Positions 7,460 to 16,258 of a stretch of DNA of 50,646 bases are shown here, piece after piece. Source of the stretch: Clostridiales bacterium (GTDB lineage: Bacteria; Bacillota; Clostridia; Lachnospirales; Lachnospiraceae); the NCBI GenBank assembly GCA_018369015.1, contig JAGZDD010000009.1, positions 1 through 50,646 of the forward strand, written 5' to 3'. The notes below the pieces were generated by a model. It was given only the letters and a program-made list of their open reading frames with translations, made no database searches and had not been told where the DNA came from. A program made the translations under genes and the position numbers. Each line of letters begins with the position of its first letter. The first letter of the stretch is position 1.

Positions 7460-7855
7460 ATGGCTAAGAAAGTGACAAAAAAAGTGACAAAAAGACGCGT
7501 AAAGAAAAACATTGAGCGCGGCCAGGCACATATTCAGTCATCTTTTAACAATACAATTGTTACACTTACAGATTCAGAAGGCAATGCTATTTCATGGGCA
7601 AGTGCCGGTGGATTAGGATTCCGTGGTTCCAGAAAGTCCACTCCGTATGCTGCACAGATGGCTGCTGAAACAGCAGCAAAGGCAGCTTTACCACATGGTT
7701 TGAAATCCGTAGAGGTTATGGTAAAAGGTCCTGGTTCAGGACGTGAAGCAGCAATCCGTGCACTCCAGGCATGCGGTATTGAAGTTACAAGTATCAGAGA
7801 CGTAACTCCGGTTCCTCATAATGGATGCCGCCCACCAAAACGCAGAAGAGTCTAA
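7460..7855 (+). CDS. rpsK: 30S ribosomal protein S11
   Basis: S11 is a platform protein of the small subunit near the E site. The 131-residue product carries the conserved AHIQSSFNNTIVTLTDSEGN, SAGGLGFRGSRKSTPYAAQ and the C-terminal NGCRPPKRRRV. An AGGAGG site precedes the ATG, and rpsD starts 17 bases after the stop. The identification is unambiguous. Confidence 0.98.
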   Translation: MAKKVTKKVTKRRVKKNIERGQAHIQSSFNNTIVTLTDSEGNAISWASAGGLGFRGSRKSTPYAAQMAAETAAKAALPHGLKSVEVMVKGPGSGREAAIRALQACGIEVTSIRDVTPVPHNGCRPPKRRRV

Positions 7856-7872
7856 TAGGAGGTTAGTTAGAT

Positions 7873-8466
7873 ATGGCAAGAGATATGGTTCCAGTTTTAA
7901 AAAGATGCAGAAGCCTTGGTCTTGATCCGATTTATCTCGGCGTTGATAAAAAATCTAATAGACAGTCTATTAGAGGAACGCGTAAAAAGAGTGAATACGG
8001 CCAGCAGCTTCAGGAAAAACAGAAAGCAAAATTTATTTATGGCGTATTAGAAAGACCATTCAGAAACTACTATGAAAAGGCCAATCGTATGAAAGGCCAG
8101 AACGGTGAAAACTTAATGATCATGCTTGAAAGCCGTCTGGATAACGTTGTTTTCAGACTTGGTCTTGCAAGAACACGTAAGGAAGCAAGACAGATCGTTG
8201 GCCACAAGCATATCAGCGTGAATGGCAAGACGGTAAATATTCCTTCTTACTTAGTAAAAGCTGGCGATGTTATCGAAGTTCGTGAAAAATATAAATCATC
8301 CCAGAGATACAAGGACATTCTTGAAGTAACAGGTGCAAGACTTGTTCCAGAATGGCTTGACGTTAACCAGGAAGCTCTCTCCGGTACAGTAAAAGAGCTG
8401 CCAACAAGAGAGCAGATTGATGTTCCTGTAAACGAAATGCTTATCGTCGAGTTGTATTCTAAATAA
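7873..8466 (+). CDS. rpsD: 30S ribosomal protein S4
   Basis: S4 nucleates small-subunit assembly and in many bacteria regulates its own operon. The 197-residue product has the family core MLESRLDNVVFRLGLARTRKEARQIVGHKHISVNGK, an S4 RNA-binding domain, and a normal C-terminus. The N-terminus (MARDMVPVLKRCRSLGLDP) has no zinc-binding cysteine knuckle, so it is the C-minus form. It sits inside the alpha operon, which is common in Clostridia. A 246-base gap with two strong hairpins separates it from rpoA. Confidence 0.97.
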   Translation: MARDMVPVLKRCRSLGLDPIYLGVDKKSNRQSIRGTRKKSEYGQQLQEKQKAKFIYGVLERPFRNYYEKANRMKGQNGENLMIMLESRLDNVVFRLGLARTRKEARQIVGHKHISVNGKTVNIPSYLVKAGDVIEVREKYKSSQRYKDILEVTGARLVPEWLDVNQEALSGTVKELPTREQIDVPVNEMLIVELYSK

Positions 8467-8500
8467 TGTGCGCGTAGGCAATGAGCAGTGTATAGATGGA

Positions 8501-8595
8501 CGAAAGACGATTTTTGTGAGCAAGCTCCCCAAATCGTCTTTCGGACAGATATATAGGGCGAAGTCCGCGAGCCAAAAAGTTTCCGGCTTTTTGGC
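8501..8595 (+). promoter_or_regulatory. Two strong hairpins between rpsD and rpoA
   Basis: CGAAAGACGATTT (8501-8513) pairs perfectly with AAATCGTCTTTCG (8531-8543) around a 17-base loop. GCCAAAAAG (8571-8579) pairs with CTTTTTGGC (8587-8595). Neither is followed by a T-run. They may tune the ratio of S4 to RNA polymerase alpha subunit by processing or pausing. That role is inferred. Confidence 0.5.
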
Positions 8596-8712
8596 TTGGG
8601 TACTGCGGCGCATAGTGCTTTACACGAAGCCTGTGAGCTTGTGCCCCGCTGCGGCCGCGCGTTTATATAATACCCTCAATTATCTAATAACCCAAAGAAG
8701 GAGGGCCCTAAA

Positions 8713-9669
8713 GTGTTTGACTTTGAAAAACCGAAAATCGAGATTGCACAGATTTCAGATGATAATAGATACGGACGTTTTGTCGTAGAACCTCTGGAAA
8801 GAGGTTACGGAATAACACTTGGTAATTCTTTAAGAAGAATCATGCTTTCTTCATTACCGGGTGTGGCAGTCAGCCATGTAAAAATTGACGGCGTTGTCCA
8901 TGAATTTAGTTCGATTCCCGGAGTAAAGGAAGATGTAACTGAAATCATCATGAACATCAAGAGCCTGGCAATTAAGAATACAAGCGAAACATCTGAGCCG
9001 AAGGTGGCTTATATTGAATTTGAAGGCGAAGGCGTCGTTACAGCGGCAGATATTCAGACAGACCCGGATATTGAAATTCTCAATCCAGATCAGGTCATTG
9101 CTACTTTAAGCGGAGCTGACAGCAGACTTTACATGGAGCTGACCATTACAAAAGGCCGGGGATATGTAAGCTCTGACAAAAATAAAAAAGAAGATTTACC
9201 GATCGGCGTCATTCCGGTAGATTCCATCTATACACCGGTTGAACGTGTAAATCTTACCGTGCAAAATACTCGTGTGGGTCAAATCACTGACTTTGATAAG
9301 CTGACATTAGACGTTTACACGAATGGTACATTAGCACCGGACGAAGCTGTTAGTTTGGCTGCAAAGGTATTAAGCGAACATTTGAATTTATTCATAGATC
9401 TTTCTGAAAACGCCAAGACTGCGGAAGTTATGGTTGAAAAGGAAGATAATGAAAAAGAAAAAGTTCTTGAGATGAACATTGATGAGCTGGAATTGTCTGT
9501 TCGTTCTTATAACTGCCTTAAGAGAGCAGGTATCAATACAGTTGAAGAACTGACGAACAGAACTGCTGAAGATATGATGAAAGTCAGAAATCTTGGACGT
9601 AAGTCATTAGAAGAAGTCCTCGCCAAATTAAAAGAGTTAGGACTCCAGTTAAATCCAAGCGACGAATAA
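8713..9669 (+). CDS. rpoA: RNA polymerase alpha subunit
   Basis: The alpha dimer nucleates RNA polymerase assembly and contacts activators and UP elements. The 318-residue product starts with GTG (MFDFEKPKIEIAQ) after a GGAGG site. The N-terminal dimerisation domain contains RYGRFVVEPLERGYGITLGNSLRRIML. A charged linker near residue 240 (VEKEDNEKEKVLEM) leads to the C-terminal DNA-binding domain, with ELSVRSYNCLKRAGINTVEEL and RNLGRKSLEEV. Its position between rpsD and rplQ is standard. Confidence 0.98.
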   Translation: MFDFEKPKIEIAQISDDNRYGRFVVEPLERGYGITLGNSLRRIMLSSLPGVAVSHVKIDGVVHEFSSIPGVKEDVTEIIMNIKSLAIKNTSETSEPKVAYIEFEGEGVVTAADIQTDPDIEILNPDQVIATLSGADSRLYMELTITKGRGYVSSDKNKKEDLPIGVIPVDSIYTPVERVNLTVQNTRVGQITDFDKLTLDVYTNGTLAPDEAVSLAAKVLSEHLNLFIDLSENAKTAEVMVEKEDNEKEKVLEMNIDELELSVRSYNCLKRAGINTVEELTNRTAEDMMKVRNLGRKSLEEVLAKLKELGLQLNPSDE

Positions 9670-9691
9670 AGGTTAAGAAGGAGGATACACC

Positions 9692-10228
9692 ATGGCAGGC
9701 TATAGAAAACTTGGAAGAACTTCCAATCAGAGAAAAGCTTTGCTTAGAAATCAGGTGACAAGTCTTTTATATCATGGAAAGATTCGTACAACTGAAGCTA
9801 AGGCCAAGGAAATTAGAAGAATTGCCGAAGGTCTGATCGCACTTGCTGTAAAAGAAAAAGATAACTTTGAAACAGTAACTGTTCAGGCTAAGGTAGCTCG
9901 TAAAGATAAAGACGGTAAGAGAGTAAAAGAGGTTGTTGACGGCAAGAAAGTTACAGCTTTCGATACTGTTGAGAAGAAGATCAAAAAGGACAACCCATCC
10001 AGACTTCATGCAAGAAGACAGATGTTAAAGGTTCTTATGCCGGTAACAGAAGTTCCAAAGGAAGCTGCAAAGAAGAAAGCAAATACAAAGTCTGTTGACC
10101 TTACACAGAAATTATTTGACGAAATCGCACCAAAATACGCAGACCGCAAGGGTGGCTATACCCGTATCGTAAAGATCGGCCAGCGTAAAGGCGATGCAGC
10201 AATGGAAGTTCTTATTGAATTAGTTTAA
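9692..10228 (+). CDS. rplQ: 50S ribosomal protein L17 with internal insertion
   Basis: L17 is a large-subunit protein near the exit tunnel. The N-terminal part (MAGYRKLGRTSNQRKALLRNQVTSLLYHGKIRTTEAKAKE) and C-terminal part (GGYTRIVKIGQRKGDAAMEVLIEL) are typical. The product is 178 residues instead of the usual 115-130, because of lysine-rich extra sequence between about residues 67 and 150. I know similar long forms from Lachnospiraceae, so this is a lineage trait rather than damage. It is the last gene of the alpha operon and is followed by two tandem terminators. Confidence 0.96.
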   Translation: MAGYRKLGRTSNQRKALLRNQVTSLLYHGKIRTTEAKAKEIRRIAEGLIALAVKEKDNFETVTVQAKVARKDKDGKRVKEVVDGKKVTAFDTVEKKIKKDNPSRLHARRQMLKVLMPVTEVPKEAAKKKANTKSVDLTQKLFDEIAPKYADRKGGYTRIVKIGQRKGDAAMEVLIELV

Positions 10229-10243
10229 TTATATCAAGGAAGC

Positions 10244-10331
10244 AGCAAAGCGGACTGCGAATATCCGCTTTTGCTATTGCGTATTAGAAATAGGCACCGC
10301 AGTTCATAGAAATATGGACTGCGGTGTTTTT
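10244..10331 (+). terminator. Two tandem intrinsic terminators after rplQ
   Basis: GCAAAGCGGA pairs with TCCGCTTTTGC (about 10245-10274), including a short T-run. A second hairpin CACCGCAGT/ACTGCGGTG (10295-10326) is followed by TTTTTCTTT. Together they close the alpha operon firmly before the accessory block. Confidence 0.85.
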
Positions 10332-10357
10332 CTTTCCGAGAAAGCTATTGACAGCCG

Positions 10358-11215
10358 CTAATTTTGCGCAAAATAATCTCTGCAATAGCTTATAAAGCAC
10401 TGTTCAATATGGGTCAGCGGACGATTTTGCGGATAGGTAATAAACATGCTTCGTATACAGATTGGCCGGGAGAGTTTTATAGGCAAAAGTTCGTCGGAAA
10501 GTATTTCTTCAAAGGCTACCCTGGGCCAAAAAGCAATACCGTAGCCCATTTCAAGCAACGTGCGTACTTCGGAGTTTTTTTGGACTGTATAAGTAAATTT
10601 AGGAACAAAACCGGCCCGCTCACAATAAGGCTGGGTGATTTCCTTTAAAAACTGGGTTTCATTATTAATAAAATCCTCATCTTTCAATTCTGACACATCA
10701 ATACTTTTTCTATAGGCAAAACGAGATTTCTTTGAAACAATTAAATAAATTTCATCATCGAATAAATAGCAGCGGTTCATGGCATTGCCTGGCATAGCGT
10801 CTGAACATATATTCAGCGCGTCAGGAAGTAATGTATCACTTTGTAAAATTTTAAAGTTGACATAATTATGATGTTTATGAAAGTTTTGAATGATTTTTTG
10901 GAAAGTAAGATGTCCTGTATGCATACATAAAGGAATTTCAGGGGGAGCATTATAAGCATTAGCTTGCGCCAGCCCATTTTTAGTTTCTTCAATGTAGGCC
11001 AGAATAAAGTCTGCCCGTTCGAGTAAATATTTACCATGGATTCCCAGACGTATATGGCGTCCTTGGCGTTCAAAGAGAGGAACACCCAGCTCAAGCTCAA
11101 GGTTTTTGATGACCTGGCTGAGTGTAGGCTGTGAAATATGGAGAAGATTAGCTGCCTGGGTCATATGTTCACATTTAGCTACTGTAACAAAATATTCCAG
11201 TTGAAGTAAATTCAT
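10358..11215 (-). CDS. LysR-family transcriptional regulator
   Basis: This is a 285-residue LysR-type regulator. The N-terminal winged helix-turn-helix (residues 1-60) is clear: LEYFVTVAKCEHMTQAANLLHISQPTLSQVIKNLELELGVPLFER. The effector domain follows, with the usual EMGYGIAFWPR-like segment near residue 225. It is divergent from the lipoprotein/sulfatase operon across a 115-base gap that holds an inverted repeat. By the habit of the family it probably controls that operon and itself. The ligand is unknown. Confidence 0.9.
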   Translation of the reverse strand: MNLLQLEYFVTVAKCEHMTQAANLLHISQPTLSQVIKNLELELGVPLFERQGRHIRLGIHGKYLLERADFILAYIEETKNGLAQANAYNAPPEIPLCMHTGHLTFQKIIQNFHKHHNYVNFKILQSDTLLPDALNICSDAMPGNAMNRCYLFDDEIYLIVSKKSRFAYRKSIDVSELKDEDFINNETQFLKEITQPYCERAGFVPKFTYTVQKNSEVRTLLEMGYGIAFWPRVAFEEILSDELLPIKLSRPICIRSMFITYPQNRPLTHIEQCFISYCRDYFAQN

Positions 11216-11227
11216 AGAAAATCCCCC

Positions 11228-11313
11228 TATTTTATAGGTTTAAACCTATGAGTATATCTATATTATATATTGGACGATATAAAAAAACAAATATAAAATA
11301 AACCTATAAAATA
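11228..11313. promoter_or_regulatory. Inverted-repeat operator between LysR gene and lipoprotein gene
   Basis: TATTTTATAGGTTTA (11228-11242) recurs perfectly inverted as TAAACCTATAAAATA (11299-11313). The left copy is part of a perfect 16-base palindrome ATAGGTTTAAACCTAT (11234-11249) that contains the T-N11-A geometry of LysR sites. The repeats frame the whole divergent control region. They are likely LysR-regulator sites for both promoters. Confidence 0.75.
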
Positions 11314-11330
11314 CAGGGGAGGTTGTTTTA

Positions 11331-12953
11331 ATGAAACTTAGAAAAAGAATGATAGCTATGTTTTTTTTGCCTGTGACGATGATTCTGGGTGCATGTCAGA
11401 GCGAAGGCGGGAAACTGCCGGAAAGTAAAGAAGCTTTGCAAAAGCCGGATGATGACGTTGAAGTTGGTGAAGCTGACAATATTGAGCAAAAAGATACAGG
11501 AAATTCTCCGTATCATGTAACATGGGAAGATATGGCGGAAATTCAGGTAGTCTGTATGGTGACAGGTTCTGTACCGCCGGGGGCAGCGGATGTAGAGGCG
11601 GCCGTCAATGAAATTACAGAACAGGAAATTAATACACATGTTTCTCTGACCTATATTGAGAGTGGGGCGTATACTCAGCAGATTAATTTAATGATGTCCT
11701 CAGGAGAGCCGGTGGATTTGATTGTAACCTCACCGGGAGGGCCGGCATCCTTTAATTCTATGGCCGCACAGGGCCAGCTTATGGATATTACCGGACTGCT
11801 GCCAGAATATGCCGGCAATGTGTGCGATGATTTAGGAGATCTATTAAAAGCAACCAGTGTCGAAGGAAGAATTTACGGTATTCCATGCAATAAAGCTTTT
11901 GTAACAAATGTAAATATTTACATGCGCACAGATGTCCTTGAGGATCTTGGACTTTTGGAGAAAGCAAAAAATATGACAACGTTCTCAGAATATGAAGAAA
12001 TATTAGAGGCTGTAAAAAACAGCAGCCAGTGGAATTATCTGGCGGGCATTGTTTCTAATGGAGGATATAGCGAAATTATTTCTGTAGCCAATGCTTTGAT
12101 GACAGAGGATAAATTTGAAGATTGCGGTTATTTTGATAATTTAGGTGACAGCATGTTTCTTGTAGGCGTTGATGATGAAGGTATGGTGTATAATTTTCAC
12201 AGTTCTTTAGGTTATAAAAAACTGTGTGAACGTGCCAGGAATTGGTATGACAAAGGGTATATTTACAAGGATTCAGCGACAACCCAGGAAATTGCCACCT
12301 CGCTTGTCAGATCTGATACAGCCTTTTCTTTCTTTGGCCAGACAGAGGTTGGTTCAGAGCAGGCTGTAAGTATTACCTGTGGGATGGATATGACGGCAGT
12401 ACCTGTCGTACAGCTTCCGATTTCCACAAGCTCTGTCAATAAATTTGTGTGGGCGATACCGGTATCGTCAAAGGAACCGGAAGCAGCACTGACATTTTTT
12501 AATATGGCTTATTCGGACAGCCGTATCGCCAATTTGCTGGCTTGGGGGATTGAAGGCATAGACTATGAGATTAAGGATAATGGCAATGCAGGCTATATTT
12601 CTGGAAATGAAACACCTTCCTATCATACCGGGGATGTGACCTGGCCCAATAAGCTTATAACTCTGCCTTGGGAAAATGATTCCCCTGATTTGCGCAAACA
12701 GCAGCAGGAAGCCCGAAACCAGGCAGAATATTCCCCGTATTTAGGTTTTATATGTGATACAACAGTATTTAGTACGGAGCTTGGTGCTGTTTCTAACGCG
12801 ATTGAGGAGTACAAACCAATGCTTAACGCCGGCGTTGCTCCAGAAGGCGCATGGAATGACTTTGTTCAAAAACTGGAGTTATCCGGTATTGATAAAATTG
12901 TCGGTGAATACCAGGCACAGCTTGATACATGGAAGCAGGAGGAGAATAAATAA
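11331..12953 (+). CDS. Extracellular solute-binding lipoprotein, ABC importer type
   Basis: This is a 540-residue solute-binding protein. The N-terminus is a lipoprotein signal with lipobox LGAC (Cys22), so it should be lipid-anchored on the outer face of the membrane. The body resembles family 1 sugar/oligosaccharide binding proteins (INLMMSSGEPVDLIVTSPGGPASFNSMAAQGQLMDIT and later SSKEPEAALTFFNMAYSD). No permease or ATPase lies nearby, so it must share a transporter encoded elsewhere or act as a sensor. The stop overlaps the next start (TAATG), coupling it to the sulfatase. A sulfated glycan fragment is a reasonable but unproven ligand. Confidence 0.85.
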   Translation: MKLRKRMIAMFFLPVTMILGACQSEGGKLPESKEALQKPDDDVEVGEADNIEQKDTGNSPYHVTWEDMAEIQVVCMVTGSVPPGAADVEAAVNEITEQEINTHVSLTYIESGAYTQQINLMMSSGEPVDLIVTSPGGPASFNSMAAQGQLMDITGLLPEYAGNVCDDLGDLLKATSVEGRIYGIPCNKAFVTNVNIYMRTDVLEDLGLLEKAKNMTTFSEYEEILEAVKNSSQWNYLAGIVSNGGYSEIISVANALMTEDKFEDCGYFDNLGDSMFLVGVDDEGMVYNFHSSLGYKKLCERARNWYDKGYIYKDSATTQEIATSLVRSDTAFSFFGQTEVGSEQAVSITCGMDMTAVPVVQLPISTSSVNKFVWAIPVSSKEPEAALTFFNMAYSDSRIANLLAWGIEGIDYEIKDNGNAGYISGNETPSYHTGDVTWPNKLITLPWENDSPDLRKQQQEARNQAEYSPYLGFICDTTVFSTELGAVSNAIEEYKPMLNAGVAPEGAWNDFVQKLELSGIDKIVGEYQAQLDTWKQEENK

Positions 12954-14401
12954 TGAGAGCCGTTTTGATACTGATGGATACTTTGAGATATGATGTGCTG
13001 GAGCTTTGCGGCGGCGATCCCGGACTTTTGCCTAACTTTAGGCGGCTGGCCGCTCATACGGTTCAATATACAAATCACTATGCGGGAAGCCTGCCATGTA
13101 TGCCTGCGCGGCGGGAACTGCATACGGGGAGATATAATTTTATGCACCGGGGCTGGGGGCCGATTGAACCTTATGATGATTCAATGCCGGAGTTATTAAG
13201 GCTTAACGGAATCCATTCAAGGCTTGTCTCCGACCATTATCATTATTGGGATGATGGAGGAGCGACATACCATACCCGTTACAGCAGTTGGGAGGGCGTG
13301 AGAGGGCATGAGTGCGACCGGTGGAAGGCTTGCCTTGCTCCTGTGGACGTTCCTGATTTTGGCTTCGTATGGAATAAAGAAGGTATACGTCAAAATTATG
13401 TTAATCGGAAATATATGCCGGATTTTAAATCCAGCACTTTAGCGCGCACCTTTGATCTTGGCATGGAATTTATCGATGATAACCATGATTACGGACAATG
13501 GTTTTTACAGATTGAAAGCTTTACTCCCCATGAACCTTTTGTTGCCTACCCGGAGTTTAGGCAAAAGCTGCCAAAACCTATTATAGGAAAAGATTCGGAG
13601 TGGGGCAGCATGGCCAGCGGCGGCGACCCTGACCGGGAGGAAGATACGAGAAATGATTACAGGGCGCTGCTGCTTGAATGTGACCATGAGCTTGGAAGGC
13701 TTTTAGACCGTATGGACCAATATGGCATGTGGGAAGATACTATGATTATTCTTACGTCGGATCATGGCACACTTTTAGGGGAGCATGGGGAATGGAATAA
13801 AAACCGCCAGCCTCTTTTTGAGGAGGTTGCCCATACGCCGCTTTTTGTGTGGGATCCTAGAAGCCGGCGCCAGGGCGTAACAGATCATTGCCTGAACCGG
13901 ATGATTGATATTCCTGCGACAATTCTCGACTTTTTCGGAATTGAGCTTCCGGAAAATATGTTAGGCCGACCGATTCGTTTTGGCACCTGCGAAGGCGCGT
14001 TGTTTGGCTATTACGGTTCCTATGTTTGCTGTACAGATGGGCGTTATGTTTATATGCGTGCCGCGGCAAATGCCGAAAATAGACCTCTATATACATATTT
14101 TCTTATGCCGACAGAGCTGTTTCACCGGTTCCCGGCAGAAAAACTACAAAATCTGGAGCTTGTTTTGGGCCGCCCGTCGACCAAAGGGGTTCCGGTGCTT
14201 CGCATGAAAGCAGATTTACCGCTATTCCCGGATTTTATGTATCAATATGGAACGCTGCTTTATGACCTGGAAAAGGACCCGCAGGAACATACGTCTCTCC
14301 ATGATCCTGCTATTGAGAAGCGGATGGAAGAACTTCTCATAAAATTAATGAAGGAAGCCGATGCCCCCAAAGAACAGTACGAGCGTCTTGGGTTATTTTA
14401 A
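12953..14401 (+). CDS. Cysteine-type sulfatase, cytoplasmic
   Basis: This is a 482-residue sulfatase of the alkaline phosphatase superfamily that hydrolyses sulfate esters. The catalytic signature C-M-P-A-R (Cys49-Arg53) followed by HTGR is intact. Cys49 should be converted to formylglycine, by an anaerobic maturase in such a host; none lies in the window. Metal-binding segments LILMDTLRYD (N-terminus) and TSDHGTLLGEHGEW are present. There is no signal peptide, so it acts on imported substrate. It overlaps the lipoprotein gene by one base. A phosphonate monoesterase-like activity is an alternative within the same family. Confidence 0.88.
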   Translation: MRAVLILMDTLRYDVLELCGGDPGLLPNFRRLAAHTVQYTNHYAGSLPCMPARRELHTGRYNFMHRGWGPIEPYDDSMPELLRLNGIHSRLVSDHYHYWDDGGATYHTRYSSWEGVRGHECDRWKACLAPVDVPDFGFVWNKEGIRQNYVNRKYMPDFKSSTLARTFDLGMEFIDDNHDYGQWFLQIESFTPHEPFVAYPEFRQKLPKPIIGKDSEWGSMASGGDPDREEDTRNDYRALLLECDHELGRLLDRMDQYGMWEDTMIILTSDHGTLLGEHGEWNKNRQPLFEEVAHTPLFVWDPRSRRQGVTDHCLNRMIDIPATILDFFGIELPENMLGRPIRFGTCEGALFGYYGSYVCCTDGRYVYMRAAANAENRPLYTYFLMPTELFHRFPAEKLQNLELVLGRPSTKGVPVLRMKADLPLFPDFMYQYGTLLYDLEKDPQEHTSLHDPAIEKRMEELLIKLMKEADAPKEQYERLGLF

Positions 14402-14418
14402 AGAATAGGCCAGTTTCT

Positions 14419-16008
14419 CTAAGGCGTTTGCTGTGCCTGTGCTTCGAGGTCGAAAAGCCTGAAGGATAAGGCCAGATACACAAGCGTATCCCAATCATCA
14501 AAATCGGCGCCGGTGATTTCACGGATATGCTCCATGCGTTTAATAAAGGTTGTCCGGTGGATAAATAGCTCTTTGGCAGCTGCAACACTGTTAAAACGGT
14601 TTTTAAACCAGGCATAAAGGGTTTCATAATACTGTGAGCCGTAGTGTTTGTCATGGGCTAAGAGCTTTAAGAGCGCCGGATGACAGATTTGTTTTGCTTC
14701 ATAACCGGCCTGGGCACGGCTAAGAAGATAGTCAAACGCGTAGCTGTCAAAGCTATGGAACCAGAAATGGGGGTTTTTGCTTAGCCCCAATGTGAGAGCC
14801 TGTGAGCTTTGGGAAAAAGCGTCCGGGATTTTTGCAAGGTCATCAAAACTACGGCTGGCCCCGGCACACATGAGGTTATCCCGCAGAAAGTACGCAAGTT
14901 CCTGAGTATAGTCCGGGCTGGCGTGACTTTGATTAATGAGGACAACAAGGTTATTGTTAAAAACAACGGCAGCAGAAAAGGGCCAGCGCTGTTCGATTTG
15001 AGGACACAGGTAATTGGGATAAAGATTTTTTTCATAGCGAAAGGTGGGCCGGATACATACGATTTGATAGATGTCGTCGGTACTCCAGTCCAGACCGGAA
15101 GCCAGGGGCGCCCAGTCTTGTTTTGAAACATTGGCATTTTCCAGGCTTTTAAGCAAGAGCTGGTGAAGCTTGGTTAGCGTCGGCTCTTCCAGAAAGAAGG
15201 TGCCGTTGCGGCTATACATTTTTTCGATATAGGGCGCTAAAAGCGCAATGATCTGTTTTTGATAATTATCAATATCAGGCTTTTCTGTGCATATAGAAAT
15301 CAGACGGCCAACAGCGATATTTTCGGAAAATATATTACATGCGATAAAATGGTAGTCATCCATAAATTCAAAAACGCCCTGTTTGCTGATGAGCCGTTTG
15401 TATTCAGGATTGACAATAAGCTGCGTTGTTATATCTATGGAAACCGTGTTCGAGGCATTGACAAACTTTTCGATATAACCGCGTTTTTCTGAGAGCTGTT
15501 TGGAGTAAGCTACATAACAAAAATGATGGTTGATCAAAGCGACCGGTTCGGCAATGATATTGTCGCAGGCGTCAATCAGTGTTTGATAATTTTTACAAGT
15601 CAGACTGATTTCATTGAGCGATTGCAGCCATACTTGCAGACGCTCCCAGAGGTCATATAAAATGTTTTCAAATAGCCCGGGCTGAAATGAAACATTTTGG
15701 ACATAGATCATGGGAACATATGGACTTAGAGCGTGAAAAAGCTGTTCGCAGCAGGTAATTAAAACGTTTTCTGAGAGAATTTCGTTTTTTTCTGGCAGAA
15801 CATCATTTTTCTGTGCGGTTAAGGCATCTGTTATAGGGCCGGGCGGCCATGGGTTCTGACGGATGATTACAAGATAGCCTTTGTAAGAAGAACGGGGAGA
15901 ATAATGTCGCAGCCCCTGGACTAAAAAGGTGTCGGAAAAGCGCGGCCCGGTTTTTATGGGGCAACAATCGGATAACAGTTTGAGAAAAATAACGATATTA
16001 ATAGGCAT
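14419..16008 (-). CDS. PucR-type transcriptional regulator
   Basis: This is a 529-residue regulator. The C-terminal PucR helix-turn-helix is clear: YETLYAWFKNRFNSVAAAKELFIHRTTFIKRMEHIREITG. The central part fits the GGDEF-like domain of the PucR/CdaR family; the N-terminal part has no recognised domain. The ATG at 16008 is preferred because AAAGGAGG lies just upstream; an earlier in-frame start adds 13 residues without support. It converges on the sulfatase gene with 17 bases between stops and diverges from the UroD-like gene, its most likely target. Confidence 0.8.
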   Translation of the reverse strand: MPINIVIFLKLLSDCCPIKTGPRFSDTFLVQGLRHYSPRSSYKGYLVIIRQNPWPPGPITDALTAQKNDVLPEKNEILSENVLITCCEQLFHALSPYVPMIYVQNVSFQPGLFENILYDLWERLQVWLQSLNEISLTCKNYQTLIDACDNIIAEPVALINHHFCYVAYSKQLSEKRGYIEKFVNASNTVSIDITTQLIVNPEYKRLISKQGVFEFMDDYHFIACNIFSENIAVGRLISICTEKPDIDNYQKQIIALLAPYIEKMYSRNGTFFLEEPTLTKLHQLLLKSLENANVSKQDWAPLASGLDWSTDDIYQIVCIRPTFRYEKNLYPNYLCPQIEQRWPFSAAVVFNNNLVVLINQSHASPDYTQELAYFLRDNLMCAGASRSFDDLAKIPDAFSQSSQALTLGLSKNPHFWFHSFDSYAFDYLLSRAQAGYEAKQICHPALLKLLAHDKHYGSQYYETLYAWFKNRFNSVAAAKELFIHRTTFIKRMEHIREITGADFDDWDTLVYLALSFRLFDLEAQAQQTP

Positions 16009-16052
16009 TGAAAGCGCCTCCTTTGGAACGTCATTTTTTATAGGCATAACAG

Positions 16053-16085
16053 GTTACTGTTCGCAGGGTACCTGTGAACAGTAAC
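16053..16085. repeat. Palindrome between pucR-type and uroD-like genes
   Basis: GTTACTGTTCGCAGG pairs with CCTGTGAACAGTAAC (one G/T wobble) around GTA. The GGTTACTG/CAGTAAC arms match the hairpin at 6818-6837, so this may be a small repeat family. It may equally be an operator of the divergent genes. Confidence 0.5.
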
Positions 16086-16258
16086 TATAACAGTTCTGGT
16101 GCGGTTAAATAAGTATCTGAAATTATTATACTACATTATGACGAATGTTGAAAATAAAAATATCGTCAAATAACGTATGTTTCTTTGACTTGAAAGGGTT
16201 TATAATAAAAATATAAAGCAACACTTTGTATAAAAGATGATGAGAGGAGCGTATTAAA

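Noticed and set aside
10228..10228. Frameshift or fusion explaining the long L17 protein
   Set aside because: Both ends of L17 are intact in one frame and the insertion is lysine-rich and continuous, as in other Lachnospiraceae.
16180..16212. Promoter TTGACT with TATAAT before the UroD-like gene
   Set aside because: The spacer is only about 10 bases, too short for a working sigma-70-type promoter.
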